Positions 8,751-20,754 of a stretch of DNA of 64,000 nt are shown here, piece after piece (position 1 is the first letter of the stretch; every line of letters starts with the position of its first letter). The notes beneath the pieces were generated by a model, which saw only the letters and a list, made by a program, of their open reading frames with translations, was not told the DNA's origin and did no database searches. The stretch is from positions 988,662 to 1,052,661 of the forward strand of contig NZ_JAMCCO010000001.1 in NCBI RefSeq assembly GCF_023371205.1, in the 5' to 3' direction. Both the position numbers and the translations under genes were made by a program. The DNA comes from Parvivirga hydrogeniphila (GTDB lineage Bacteria > Actinomycetota > Coriobacteriia > Anaerosomatales > Anaerosomataceae).

Positions 8751-10554
8751 TGCCGTCCGCGAAGCCGTCGAGCGGCTGCTCCCTGGCGTCGAGCAGCCGT
8801 CCCGCTACGTCGGCTGCGAGTGGAACGCGATCGACCGGCGCGCGACCGCCCAGCCGTACCGTGCGGTCCTTGCGTACCCGGACGTGTACGACGTCGGGAT
8901 GGCCAACCAGGCCATCCAGATCCTGTATGCGATGCTGAACGCCCTCGAGGGCGTCGCGTGCGAGCGTGTGTTCGTGCCGTGGAAGGACATGGCCGACGCG
9001 CTGCGCAGCGCGGGCGTTGCGCTCTACGCGCTCGAGTCCTTCGATCCCGTGAACGAGTTCGACCTTGTGGGCATCACGCTCCCGCACGAGCTCGCGTACA
9101 CCAACGTCCTCGAGCTGCTCGACCTCGCAGGGATACCGCTGCACGCCGAGGACCGGAGCGATGCGCACCCGCTGGTGGTCGGCGGCGGACCGTGCGCGTA
9201 CAACCCGGAGCCGCTCGCTCCGTTCTTCGATGCCGTGCTGGTGGGCGACGGAGAGGTCGCGGCCGTCGAGATCGTCCAGACGCACCGCCGCTGCAAGCAG
9301 GCCCACATGACCCGGCGCGAGACGCTTGCGGAGCTTGCGAAGATCCAGGGCGTCTACGTGCCGTCTCTTGGCCAGCACCGCGTGCTGAGGCGCGCTGTTG
9401 CAGACCTCGACGCGCACCGGTCGCCTGCGTGCCCGGTGGTGCCGTACACGGACGTCGTCCACGACCGCGTCGCTGTGGAGGTGCTGCGCGGTTGCGCGCG
9501 CGGGTGCCGATTCTGTCAGGCCGGGACGATCTACCGTCCCGTTCGCGAGCGGCGGCCCGACAGCATCGTGCGCGACGCCATGGCCGCGCTTCGGTGCACG
9601 GGATACGACGAGGTCTCCCTGACCTCGCTCTCGACCGCCGACCACTCGGCGTTCGTGGAGGTGCTCGGGCGGCTCGGGCGACGGCTCCAGGGAACGGACA
9701 TCTCGATCTCGGTCCCGTCGCTCAGGGCCGATGCGCTCACGCCGGACGTCGCGCGTCTGCTAGGAAAGGCCAAGCGGACGGGGCTCACGATCGCTCCTGA
9801 GGCCGGCACGCAGCGCTTGCGCGACGTCATCAACAAGAACATCACCGAAGACGGGCTGCTGGACACCGTCGCGCGCGCGTTCGCGAGCGGTTGGCGGCGG
9901 GTGAAGCTGTACTTCATGATCGGCCTTCCTACGGAGACTGACGACGACGTTGCCGGCATCGGAGAGCTCGTCGGCCGGGTGCTCGCAGCCGCCCGAGACG
10001 CAGTACCGGCCAACGAACGTGGGAGCGTGCGGGTCGGCGTGTCGGTGTCCACCTTCGTGCCCAAGCCGCACACGCCGTTCCAGTGGGAGGCGCAACCGCC
10101 GTTGGAGGAAGTGCACCGCCGGCAAGAGCTGCTTCGGGAGCGGATGCCGCGCAAGGGCGTCGAGCTTTCGTATCACGACGCGGAGGCGTCGTTCGTCGAG
10201 GCGGTGCTCGCGTGCGGCGGGCGGGAGGTTGCTGCGGCCGTGGAGGCGGCGTGGCGGCGGGGCGCCCGCTTCGACGCGTGGACCGAACAGTTCTCGCTCG
10301 ACCGCTGGCGCGCAGCGTTCGAGGAATCAGGTCTCGACGCGTCCGCGATCGCGAACCGGCCGCGGGACCCCTTCGAGCCGCTCCCGTGGTCCCACATCTC
10401 CTCAGGCGTCTCGACGGCGTACCTGCGAGCGGAGCGGGAGCGGGCGTTCGCCGGACAGACCACGCCGGACTGCACCTTTGCGGGTTGCACCGGCTGCGGA
10501 GTGTGCGGCGCGCTCGGGGTCTCGAATGTCATTGCGGGAGGCGTGCGTGTCTGA
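8743..10554 (+). CDS. TIGR03960-type B12-binding radical SAM protein
   Basis: A 603-residue protein with an N-terminal cobalamin-binding-like alpha/beta region (YPDVYDVGMANQAIQILY, VGITLPHELAYTNV) and a radical SAM barrel with C251-x3-C255-x2-C258 (RGCARGCRFCQAGTIYR). It ends in a short cysteine-rich tail (CTFAGCTGCGVCG) that may bind another metal centre. This matches the uncharacterised TIGR03960 family; the substrate is unknown, and the constant RNase E/G neighbour suggests RNA modification only by inference. The TTG at 8743 overlaps the preceding gene by 8 bases. Confidence 0.85.
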   Translation: MSDAVREAVERLLPGVEQPSRYVGCEWNAIDRRATAQPYRAVLAYPDVYDVGMANQAIQILYAMLNALEGVACERVFVPWKDMADALRSAGVALYALESFDPVNEFDLVGITLPHELAYTNVLELLDLAGIPLHAEDRSDAHPLVVGGGPCAYNPEPLAPFFDAVLVGDGEVAAVEIVQTHRRCKQAHMTRRETLAELAKIQGVYVPSLGQHRVLRRAVADLDAHRSPACPVVPYTDVVHDRVAVEVLRGCARGCRFCQAGTIYRPVRERRPDSIVRDAMAALRCTGYDEVSLTSLSTADHSAFVEVLGRLGRRLQGTDISISVPSLRADALTPDVARLLGKAKRTGLTIAPEAGTQRLRDVINKNITEDGLLDTVARAFASGWRRVKLYFMIGLPTETDDDVAGIGELVGRVLAAARDAVPANERGSVRVGVSVSTFVPKPHTPFQWEAQPPLEEVHRRQELLRERMPRKGVELSYHDAEASFVEAVLACGGREVAAAVEAAWRRGARFDAWTEQFSLDRWRAAFEESGLDASAIANRPRDPFEPLPWSHISSGVSTAYLRAERERAFAGQTTPDCTFAGCTGCGVCGALGVSNVIAGGVRV

Positions 10555-11236
10555 AGCGAAGTTCCGCCTGCGGGTGACCTATCAGAAGGTCGGACCGGTC
10601 CGGTTCCTGTCGCACCTGGAGACCGCTCGGGCGTGCGAGCGGTCCATCAGGAGGGCCGGTCTTCCGTACGCGGTAACGCACGGTTTCAATCCGCACATGC
10701 GGATCGCGTTCGGGCCTGCGCTCCCGGTCGGGACAGCAGGACGCGCCGAGATGTACGACGTGTGGCTGACGGAGCTGGTCGGCCCAGACGATGCGCTCGA
10801 GCGTCTTCGCCACGCGACACGCGAGGAGCTGCGTGCGATCGCCTGCCGGTATGTCGATCCGAAAGGTCCGTCGCTTGCAGCGGCGGCCGATGTGGCGCAC
10901 TATGAGGTCGCGGTATCAGGTCCACCAGAGGTGGCGGAATCCATCGCTCGGGGCCTGAGCAGCGTGTCGAGGTCAGGCACCTTGACCGTCGAGCACAAGG
11001 GCAAGCAGAAAGTTTTCGAGCTCGCGACGACGCTCCTGAAGGAGCCGGTCGTGCGCCCGGTCGACGAAGGCGCGGTGGTGGAAGTTGTCACCCGCATGAG
11101 CGAGCAGGGCTCGCTCCGTCCAGACGCCCTTGTGAAGGCGGCTCTCGGTCCTGCCCTTGCGGGCGTCGCGTCTGTGTCGGTGACGCGGACACGGCTCGCC
11201 TCGCGCGCCGCGGACGGGACGGAAGAGGCGTTGTAG
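10547..11236 (+). CDS. TIGR03936-type radical-SAM-associated protein (DUF2344)
   Basis: A 229-residue protein starting KFRLRVTYQKVGPVRFLSHL and containing HGFNPHMRIAFGPALPVG, both typical of DUF2344/TIGR03936. In many bacteria this domain is fused to the C-terminus of TIGR03960 radical SAM proteins; here it is a separate gene overlapping the radical SAM gene by 8 bases. The GTG start is supported by GGGAGG at 10536-10541. The function is unknown but is presumably shared with the upstream enzyme. Confidence 0.85.
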   Translation: MSEAKFRLRVTYQKVGPVRFLSHLETARACERSIRRAGLPYAVTHGFNPHMRIAFGPALPVGTAGRAEMYDVWLTELVGPDDALERLRHATREELRAIACRYVDPKGPSLAAAADVAHYEVAVSGPPEVAESIARGLSSVSRSGTLTVEHKGKQKVFELATTLLKEPVVRPVDEGAVVEVVTRMSEQGSLRPDALVKAALGPALAGVASVSVTRTRLASRAADGTEEAL

Positions 11237-11246
11237 CGGGGGCGGC

Positions 11247-12719
11247 ATGGCTGATGTCGTTCGCGAGATGTTGATCTCGCACGATGCGTACGAGACCAGG
11301 GTAGCGATCGTCGAGGACAAGGTGCTCGCGGAGCTGTACGTCGAGCGTCCGAAGCGCAGCGTCGTCGGCAACGTGTACCTCGGCAAGGTGAGAGACGTGC
11401 TGCCTGGTATGCAGGCGGCCTTCGTCGACATCGGGCTGGGCAAGAACGCGTTCTTATACGTCGACGAGGTCGTCCTGCCCGACGACACACCCGAGCCGCC
11501 GAAGCGGGATATAAAGTCCCTGCTGAAGCCTGGGCAGCAGGTGATGGTCCAGGTCATCAAGGACCCGATGGGCACCAAGGGGGCGCGCGTGACGACGGAA
11601 GTCACGCTTCCCGGGAGATTCGCGGTGCTCATGCCGTTCGCGCCCTATGTCGGCATCTCGCGCAAACTGCCGGCGGAAGAGCGCGACAGGCTCCACGACA
11701 TCGTGGCGCCGCTCGTTCCCGAGGGGATGGGCGTCATCGTGCGGACGGCGGCCGCCGGCGCGGACGCGAAGGACCTCGAAAGCGACATCCAGTTCCTGTT
11801 GCGGCTGTGGCGGCGCGTGCAGCACCAAGCGCGCGAAGGCATCGCTCCTGAGATCGTCTACACGGAGATGGATCTTGCTCTCCGTATGGTCCGCGACGTG
11901 TTCGGGCCTGACTTCAAACGGCTCGTGGTGGACGACAAGAAGGAGCACGAGAAGGTCGTCGGGTTCTTGAAGCGGAGCTCGCCCGGGCTGGTCCGGAGAG
12001 TCGTGCTGCACAAGGAACGGGAGCCCCTGTTCGAGCAGTACGGGATCGGCCGTCAGGTGGAGCGTGCGCTGCATCGCGTGGTGCCGCTCCCGTCTGGGGG
12101 CCACATCGCGATCGACAAGACCGAGGCGCTGACGGCCATCGACGTCAACACCGGGTCGTACGTCGGCAGGAAGAACCTCGCTGAGACCATACTGCGCACG
12201 AACCTCGAGGCCGCCGACGAAGCTGTCCGGCAGATCCGTCTTCGGGACATCGGCGGCCTGATCGTCATCGACTTCATCGACATGGAAGAGCAGGCGCACC
12301 GCGCCCAGGTGCAGGAGCGCCTCGCGAGGGCGCTCGAGCGCGATCGCACGCGTACCCGCGTGACCGAGATCTCTCGCCTCGGCATCGTCGAGATGACCCG
12401 CAAGAACGTGACGGACGGGCTGTACGGCGTGCTCACGGAGCCTTGCCCAATGTGCGGCGGCGAGGGCAGGGTGCTATCGGAGGCGACCCGGAGGATCACG
12501 GTCACGAGGCGGCTCAAGGAGATCCTCACGACCGGCCGCTCCTCGGCGTACGTGGTCTCGGTCAACCCTGAGACCTATGCGCTGCTCACTGGGCCAGGAG
12601 ACAACACGGTGCCCGCGCTTCGTGCCGAGACGGGAAAGCACCTTACGCTGCTTGCGGATCCCGACTGCCTGCCGACCGAGGTCAAGGTGCTCGTCGAAGG
12701 CCGGCTAGGCGAGGCGTGA
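11247..12719 (+). CDS. rng: Ribonuclease E/G family endoribonuclease
   Basis: A 490-residue RNase G-length enzyme. An S1 domain near residues 35-125 (GNVYLGKVRDVLPGMQAAFV) is followed by the catalytic DNase I-like region with the acidic residues in AIDVNTGSYVGRKN and GLIVIDFIDME, and then CPMCGGEGR, the zinc-link-type cysteine pair used for dimerisation. It makes single-strand cuts in mRNA and rRNA precursors. No long disordered scaffold tail is present, so it is RNase G-like. It lies 10 bases after the DUF2344 gene. Confidence 0.93.
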   Translation: MADVVREMLISHDAYETRVAIVEDKVLAELYVERPKRSVVGNVYLGKVRDVLPGMQAAFVDIGLGKNAFLYVDEVVLPDDTPEPPKRDIKSLLKPGQQVMVQVIKDPMGTKGARVTTEVTLPGRFAVLMPFAPYVGISRKLPAEERDRLHDIVAPLVPEGMGVIVRTAAAGADAKDLESDIQFLLRLWRRVQHQAREGIAPEIVYTEMDLALRMVRDVFGPDFKRLVVDDKKEHEKVVGFLKRSSPGLVRRVVLHKEREPLFEQYGIGRQVERALHRVVPLPSGGHIAIDKTEALTAIDVNTGSYVGRKNLAETILRTNLEAADEAVRQIRLRDIGGLIVIDFIDMEEQAHRAQVQERLARALERDRTRTRVTEISRLGIVEMTRKNVTDGLYGVLTEPCPMCGGEGRVLSEATRRITVTRRLKEILTTGRSSAYVVSVNPETYALLTGPGDNTVPALRAETGKHLTLLADPDCLPTEVKVLVEGRLGEA

Positions 12720-12776
12720 GACCGCCCGGACGGGTATCTTCTTCAGAGCAGGAGGTGCAAGGAAGGGGGTTGCTCG

Positions 12777-13280
12777 ATGGAAATGTGGAAGCGTGCAGTC
12801 TTGGTCGGTCTCTGCGTCCTGGTCGCGCTCGGTTCGGCAGGATGCAAGACGGTTGCCCGGAAGGCCGTTGAGCAGGCAACGGGTGTGAAAGTCGAGGATG
12901 ACGGCGGCTCGGTCACCGTGAAGACAGACGAAGGTGAGGCCACGATAGAAGGCGGGGCAAAGCTTCCTGAGGGATTCCCGGAGTCGGTGCCGGTCTACAA
13001 AGGAACGATCGAGAGCGGCAGCTCGATGACGAGCGGTGAAGCGAAGACCTTTGCCGTGGTCGTGCTCACCGAGGACGCGCCCGAGACAGTAAAGGAGTAT
13101 TACCTCGAAGAACTCCCTGCGAAGGGTTGGGAGGTCGGTATGACGCTCGACACGGGCACGAGCGCGAGCCGCGGCGTCATGATCAGCGCCGAGCGAGAGG
13201 ACCTCACAGTGACGGTGACGATCGAGGAGCGCACAGGCGAGGGCACGCAGGTGTCGCTTCTCGTCGGCACCAAGTCTTGA
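12777..13280 (+). CDS. Predicted exported or lipoprotein of unknown function
   Basis: A 167-residue protein with a short positively charged N-terminus, a hydrophobic stretch (about residues 7-22) and a cysteine at about residue 23 in GSAGC. The lipobox is imperfect because the -3 residue is Ser rather than Leu. The mature part contains a beta-rich domain (FPESVPVYKGTIESGSSMTS) and VKEYYLEELPAKGWEV, a small fold seen in many actinobacterial lipoproteins. I do not recognise a function. The ATG is preceded by AAGGGGG. Confidence 0.65.
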   Translation: MEMWKRAVLVGLCVLVALGSAGCKTVARKAVEQATGVKVEDDGGSVTVKTDEGEATIEGGAKLPEGFPESVPVYKGTIESGSSMTSGEAKTFAVVVLTEDAPETVKEYYLEELPAKGWEVGMTLDTGTSASRGVMISAEREDLTVTVTIEERTGEGTQVSLLVGTKS

Positions 13281-13324
13281 CAAGCGGCGTTGTGGACGGG
13301 CGACGCATTCGCACGACCTGCGCG

Positions 13325-13353
13325 TTGACCGTGCAGATGTGGCCTGGTATCAT
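13325..13353 (+). promoter_or_regulatory. Promoter of rplU-rpmA-obg
   Basis: TTGACC (13325-13330), a 17-base spacer, then TATCAT (13348-13353) preceded by TGG, giving both a good -35 and an extended -10. The predicted transcription start is near 13360, about 40 bases before the rplU ATG. Confidence 0.75.
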
Positions 13354-13398
13354 CGCTCGGCGTGTCTGGACCCCCGTCAAGGAGCGGAGCAGATCCTG

Positions 13399-16684
<3,286 letters not shown>

Positions 16685-16692
<8 letters not shown>

Positions 16693-17938
16693 GGTCGTCA
16701 CGCTCGCTGAACGGGCGCGGGAGGCCGCCAACGCGCTTGCCGTCGCGTCATCGAGCCAGCGGAACCGCGCGCTTCTGGCGATGGCGCACGCGCTGGTCGC
16801 GAGGCAAGACGAGATCCTTGCTGCCAACGAGAAGGACATGGAAGCAGCGCGCACCAAGAACACCCCTGCATCGTTGCTCGACCGTCTGGAGCTCAACCCG
16901 GTGCGCATCAAGGCGATGTCCGAGGCGCTCAAGAGCCTCTCGCTGCTGCCCGACCCGCTCGGGGAAGTGGTGAGCGGAACGAGGATGTACAACGGGATGT
17001 GGCTCCAGCAGGTGCGCGTGCCGCTCGGCGTGGTCGCCATGATCTACGAGGCGCGGCCGAACGTCACTGCAGACGCAGCCGGCCTGTGCGTGAAGACAGG
17101 GAACGCCGTGATCCTCCGCGGCGGTTCGATGGCGATCCAGTCGAACCTCGCGCTCACACGGGTCCTCGCGATGGCCGCCGAGGGAGCTGGGCTTCCCGCC
17201 GCCGCCATCCAGTCCGTCGAGTCGACAGACCATGCTGCGGCAGAGGAGCTCATGGGGCTCCACGGCATGATCGACGTTCTCATACCGCGTGGCGGAGCGA
17301 GCCTGATCAAGAGCGTCGTCGAGAATGCGAAGGTCCCTGTCATCGAGACGGGGGTCGGCAACTGCCACGTGTACGTGCACGCCTCGGCCGACCCTCAGAT
17401 GGCCGAGCGCATCATCATCAACGCGAAGTGCCAGCGTCCCGGCGTCTGCAACGCGGCAGAGACGCTGCTCATCGACGACGCCATCCACGAGCGCGTCTTG
17501 CCGAACATCCTGCGAGCGCTCGAGCGCGAGGGCGTGACGGTCTACGGCGACGAGAAGACCAGAGCGCTCGGTGCCATCACGCGCATCCAGTCTGCGAGCG
17601 ACGAGGACTGGGCGACGGAGTACCTCGACTTGAAGATCGCGTGCAAGGTCGTGAGCGGCCTCGATGAAGCGATCAGGCACATCAACACCTACGGCACCAA
17701 GCACTCGGAGTCCATCGTCTGCCAAGACTACGGCGCGGCCATGCGGTTCGTGAACGAGGTGGACGCCGCGGCCGTGTACGTCAACGCCTCGACGCGCTTC
17801 ACCGATGGCGGGGAGTTCGGGCTGGGCGCCGAGATCGGCATCTCGACGCAGAAGTTGCACGCGCGGGGCCCGATGGGGCTCCAGGCGCTGACGACGACGA
17901 AGTATGTCGGCTTCGGGAGCGGGCAGATCCGGGAGTGA
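16685..17938 (+). CDS. proA: Gamma-glutamyl phosphate reductase
   Basis: A 417-residue NADPH-dependent aldehyde-dehydrogenase-fold enzyme acting directly after ProB. Signatures include VPLGVVAMIYEARPNVT, the catalytic cysteine in NAKCQRPGVCNAAETLL and the C-terminal GGEFGLGAEIGISTQKLHAR. The start at 16685 has GGGGAGG upstream and overlaps proB by 8 bases. Confidence 0.97.
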
Positions 17939-18543
17939 GGAAGAAGCTCAGGATCGGCATCATGGGTGGGACGTTCGATCCCATCCACTACGGGCACCTC
18001 GTGACGGCAGAAGAGGCGCTCGTCCAGTTCAACCTGGACAAAGTCGTCTTCATGCCGACAGGGAATCCGGTGCGCAAGACGCACCGGAAGGTCACCCCCG
18101 CGGAGCACCGCTACCTCATGACGGTGATCGCGACGGCGAGCAACCCGGACTTCGAGGTATCGCGCATGGAGGTCGACCGGCCTGGACCCACGTACACCGT
18201 CGACACGATGCTCGCCTTACGGCAGGAGCTCGGTCCAGACGCGGATTTGTACTTCATCACGGGCGCAGACGCCGTGTGGGAGATCCTCACCTGGAAGGAC
18301 TCCGAGGCGCTTGCGGGCGTGTGCTCGTTCATCGCGGCGACGAGGCCCGGATACGACCTGTCGCGGTTCTCGCGCGACGACGCCGAGCGCATGCGCGTGG
18401 AGTTCATGGAGGTGCCGGCGCTCGCGATCTCGTCGACCGACATACGGCGGCGTGTCGCTGAACGGCGGCCGATCCGATACCTGCTGCCCGAGGCTGTGGC
18501 CGCCTACGTTCGCAAGAACGGCCTGTACGCTTCGGAGGCGTGA
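17935..18543 (+). CDS. nadD: Nicotinate-nucleotide adenylyltransferase
   Basis: A 202-residue NaMN adenylyltransferase of NAD synthesis. The nucleotidyltransferase motif GGTFDPIHYGH starts near residue 11, and the C-terminal ISSTDIRRRV is the second signature. The GTG at 17935 overlaps the proA stop. Confidence 0.95.
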   Translation: MRKKLRIGIMGGTFDPIHYGHLVTAEEALVQFNLDKVVFMPTGNPVRKTHRKVTPAEHRYLMTVIATASNPDFEVSRMEVDRPGPTYTVDTMLALRQELGPDADLYFITGADAVWEILTWKDSEALAGVCSFIAATRPGYDLSRFSRDDAERMRVEFMEVPALAISSTDIRRRVAERRPIRYLLPEAVAAYVRKNGLYASEA

Positions 18544-18545
18544 CC

Positions 18546-19124
18546 GTGGCTGCCGACCGGCATGCCGCGCTCGCTGCGGTGCGGGAGCGCTTGAGCCCTG
18601 AAAGCGCCGCGCACAGCGAGCGTGTCGCTCAGACCGCCAAACGGATCGCAGAAGCCTACGGCCTTGACGCCGAGGCGGCCCACCTCGCGGGCCTGCTGCA
18701 CGATTGGGCCCGCGACCTGAGCGGGGAAGAGCTTCTTCGCGAGGCCCGGCTTTTGGGACTGCCGATCACCGAGGTGGACGAGCAGGTTCCGTACCTCTTG
18801 CACGCGCCGGTCGGCGCCCGGCTCGTTCGGCGCGCGTTCCCGGATGCGGGCGACGCGGTCGTCGACGCGGTCGCCGTCCACACCTTCGGTGCGCCGGGCA
18901 TGTCTGCGCTGGCGATGGCGGTGTTCATCGCGGACTCGATCGAACCGGGCAGGACGCACGAGAGCGCAGCGGTGTTGCGCGCATCGATCGGAGCACTTCC
19001 GCTGAGCGAGCTGTTCGTGAGAACCTATGCCGATGGACTGCGTCATCTCGTAGACACGAGAAGGCCGATGCACCCGCAGACGCTCAAGACCTGGAACTGG
19101 ATAGCCGCCGGAGGCCTTTCGTGA
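18546..19124 (+). CDS. yqeK: HD-domain phosphohydrolase YqeK
   Basis: A 192-residue HD protein with H23, H52-D53 (LLHDWARD) and a downstream HTFG and AD pair. YqeK enzymes hydrolyse symmetrical diadenosine tetraphosphate, and the gene normally follows nadD. The GTG at 18546 is chosen because GGAGG at 18534-18538 has a 7-base spacing. The GTG at 18540, overlapping the nadD stop, is an alternative with spacing too short. Confidence 0.88.
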   Translation: MAADRHAALAAVRERLSPESAAHSERVAQTAKRIAEAYGLDAEAAHLAGLLHDWARDLSGEELLREARLLGLPITEVDEQVPYLLHAPVGARLVRRAFPDAGDAVVDAVAVHTFGAPGMSALAMAVFIADSIEPGRTHESAAVLRASIGALPLSELFVRTYADGLRHLVDTRRPMHPQTLKTWNWIAAGGLS

Positions 19125-20344
19125 GCGGCAGGAAGCGCCCTTCGCGCGCGGGTGCGTCCGCGCGGCGTGACGGCGAGATCCTCGACATCGGTGCCGAGCC
19201 TTCGCCGGCCGCTCCGACGTACCCTCGTCGGCGGGGCGCACCCGCAAACCGCTTCGATGTCGGTGAGGCGCACGGAGAAGCGACCGTCCCACGTCGCGGG
19301 TACCGGACATCGAAGCGTTCGACGAAGGCCGGCAAGCGTGCACGACGCGAAGAGCGCATCGCGCGTTTGCGGGCGGAGGAGCGGGCGATGGCCGCTGGCG
19401 TCGCCCGGTTCTTGCGTCGCCTGGCGACTGCCGTCCTTATCGGCGCACTGATCGTCGGGCTCGCGATCGGCTCGGCGCTCGCCATCAACGCGGCGGCGCG
19501 CCACCTCGCGAAGCGGGCCGCGGAGCGGGCAGCGTCTCCTGAGGCGGTGAAAGAGCAGGCGCGCGACAACCTGCTCATCATCGGCACCGATCCAAACGGC
19601 GGAACGGACTTCCTTGCCGTGCGGCTCGACCGGTCCAAGAAGCAGATCACGGGCATCGCCATCTCTGACGGTGCCTTCATGGAAGTGCCGGGCCAAGGAT
19701 TCGAGCGGGCCGGTGACAGCTTCAAGAGCGGACCTGAGACATCTCTGGCGACCATCTCCAACTACCTGGGGGTGCTGTTCGACAAGTATGTGGTCGTGCC
19801 CAAGCAGGTGTACCAGGACGCCTTGACCAGCCAATCCCTGGCCGGCTTGTTCGACAAGGTGAGCGACACCAACCTCAACGAGAGCGAGCTCGCACAAGTG
19901 AGGCAGTTCGCTGACTCGCTCGGTCCGGACCGTGTGGCGCTCGCGCCCTTGCCGGTTCGTCCGATCAACATGGGCGACCAGACGTACTTCGAGCCCCAGC
20001 GCGACAAGATCGCGGACCTCTTGATGGCGTGGTGGGGAGTGAAGGTGGGCGCCGAGGAGGCGCGCGTGAGCGTCGTCATCTACAACGGGTCCGGCGTGCC
20101 AGGGATCGCCGGGGAGGTGGCGGAGCGCCTCATCCGTGAAGGCATGCGGGTGGCGGACACGAAAAACGCCGACCGCTTCGACTACGAGCAGACGCTGATC
20201 GTCGAGCAACGCGAAGGAAGCGACGCTGGCGAGCGGATCCAGCGCGTCCTGGGCGTCGGCAAAGTTATCGTTCAGCCTTCGGAGCAACAGGTGGCTGATA
20301 TCATCATCATCGTGGGCAAGGACTACAAACCGGTGAAGGAGTGA
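19121..20344 (+). CDS. Degenerate LCP-like membrane protein with LytR C-terminal domain
   Basis: A 407-residue protein in three parts. A basic cytoplasmic N-terminus (residues 1-98, about 25 Arg/Lys) is followed by one membrane segment (about 100-124) and an extracytoplasmic region. That region begins with an LCP-like fold (DNLLIIGTDPN, FLAVRLDRSKKQITGIAIS, about 150-300) and ends with a LytR_C domain (VSVVIYNGSGVPGIAGEVAE, about 315-405). LCP proteins transfer glycopolymers to peptidoglycan, but the usual arginine-containing SIPRDT-type motif is replaced here by AISDGAFMEVP. Transferase activity is therefore doubtful. The GTG overlaps the yqeK stop and has GGAGG at 19110-19114. Confidence 0.75.
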   Translation: MSGRKRPSRAGASARRDGEILDIGAEPSPAAPTYPRRRGAPANRFDVGEAHGEATVPRRGYRTSKRSTKAGKRARREERIARLRAEERAMAAGVARFLRRLATAVLIGALIVGLAIGSALAINAAARHLAKRAAERAASPEAVKEQARDNLLIIGTDPNGGTDFLAVRLDRSKKQITGIAISDGAFMEVPGQGFERAGDSFKSGPETSLATISNYLGVLFDKYVVVPKQVYQDALTSQSLAGLFDKVSDTNLNESELAQVRQFADSLGPDRVALAPLPVRPINMGDQTYFEPQRDKIADLLMAWWGVKVGAEEARVSVVIYNGSGVPGIAGEVAERLIREGMRVADTKNADRFDYEQTLIVEQREGSDAGERIQRVLGVGKVIVQPSEQQVADIIIIVGKDYKPVKE

Positions 20345-20754
20345 GTTCGCTGGAAGCGAGAGACGCCGCCCTGCTCGCTGCCACGGCAGCGGCCGACAAG
20401 AAGGGGTCCGACATCGTCATCGTCGAGGTCGGACCGGTGCTCGTGATCACGGAGTACTTCGTCATCGTGACGGGATCGAACGACCGTCAGGTGAAGGCCA
20501 TCGTGGACGAGGTCGAGAGGCGGCTCAAGGAGGCCGGTCTGTCCGCGATCGGCCGGGAGGGCGAGCAGCAGGCGACGTGGGTGCTGCTCGACTTCGGCGA
20601 GATCGTGGTCCACGTCTTCCAGCCAGCCGAACGCGACTTCTACCGGCTCGAACGCCTGTGGAGCGACGCCCCGCGCGTGCCGCTGCCAGACGACTTCGCT
20701 CAGTCGAGCGAGAACGTCGGCCGCTCGGCAGCTGAGGAGCCGGTCGTCTCGTGA
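20341..20754 (+). CDS. rsfS: Ribosomal silencing factor RsfS
   Basis: A 137-residue Iojap-family protein that binds L14 on the 50S subunit and blocks subunit joining when nutrients are scarce. Family features are VLVITEYFVIVTGSNDRQVKAI and VLLDFGEIVVHVFQPAERDFYRLERLW. It overlaps the preceding gene by four bases (GTGA). The C-terminal ~25 residues are a variable tail. Confidence 0.95.
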   Translation: MSSLEARDAALLAATAAADKKGSDIVIVEVGPVLVITEYFVIVTGSNDRQVKAIVDEVERRLKEAGLSAIGREGEQQATWVLLDFGEIVVHVFQPAERDFYRLERLWSDAPRVPLPDDFAQSSENVGRSAAEEPVVS

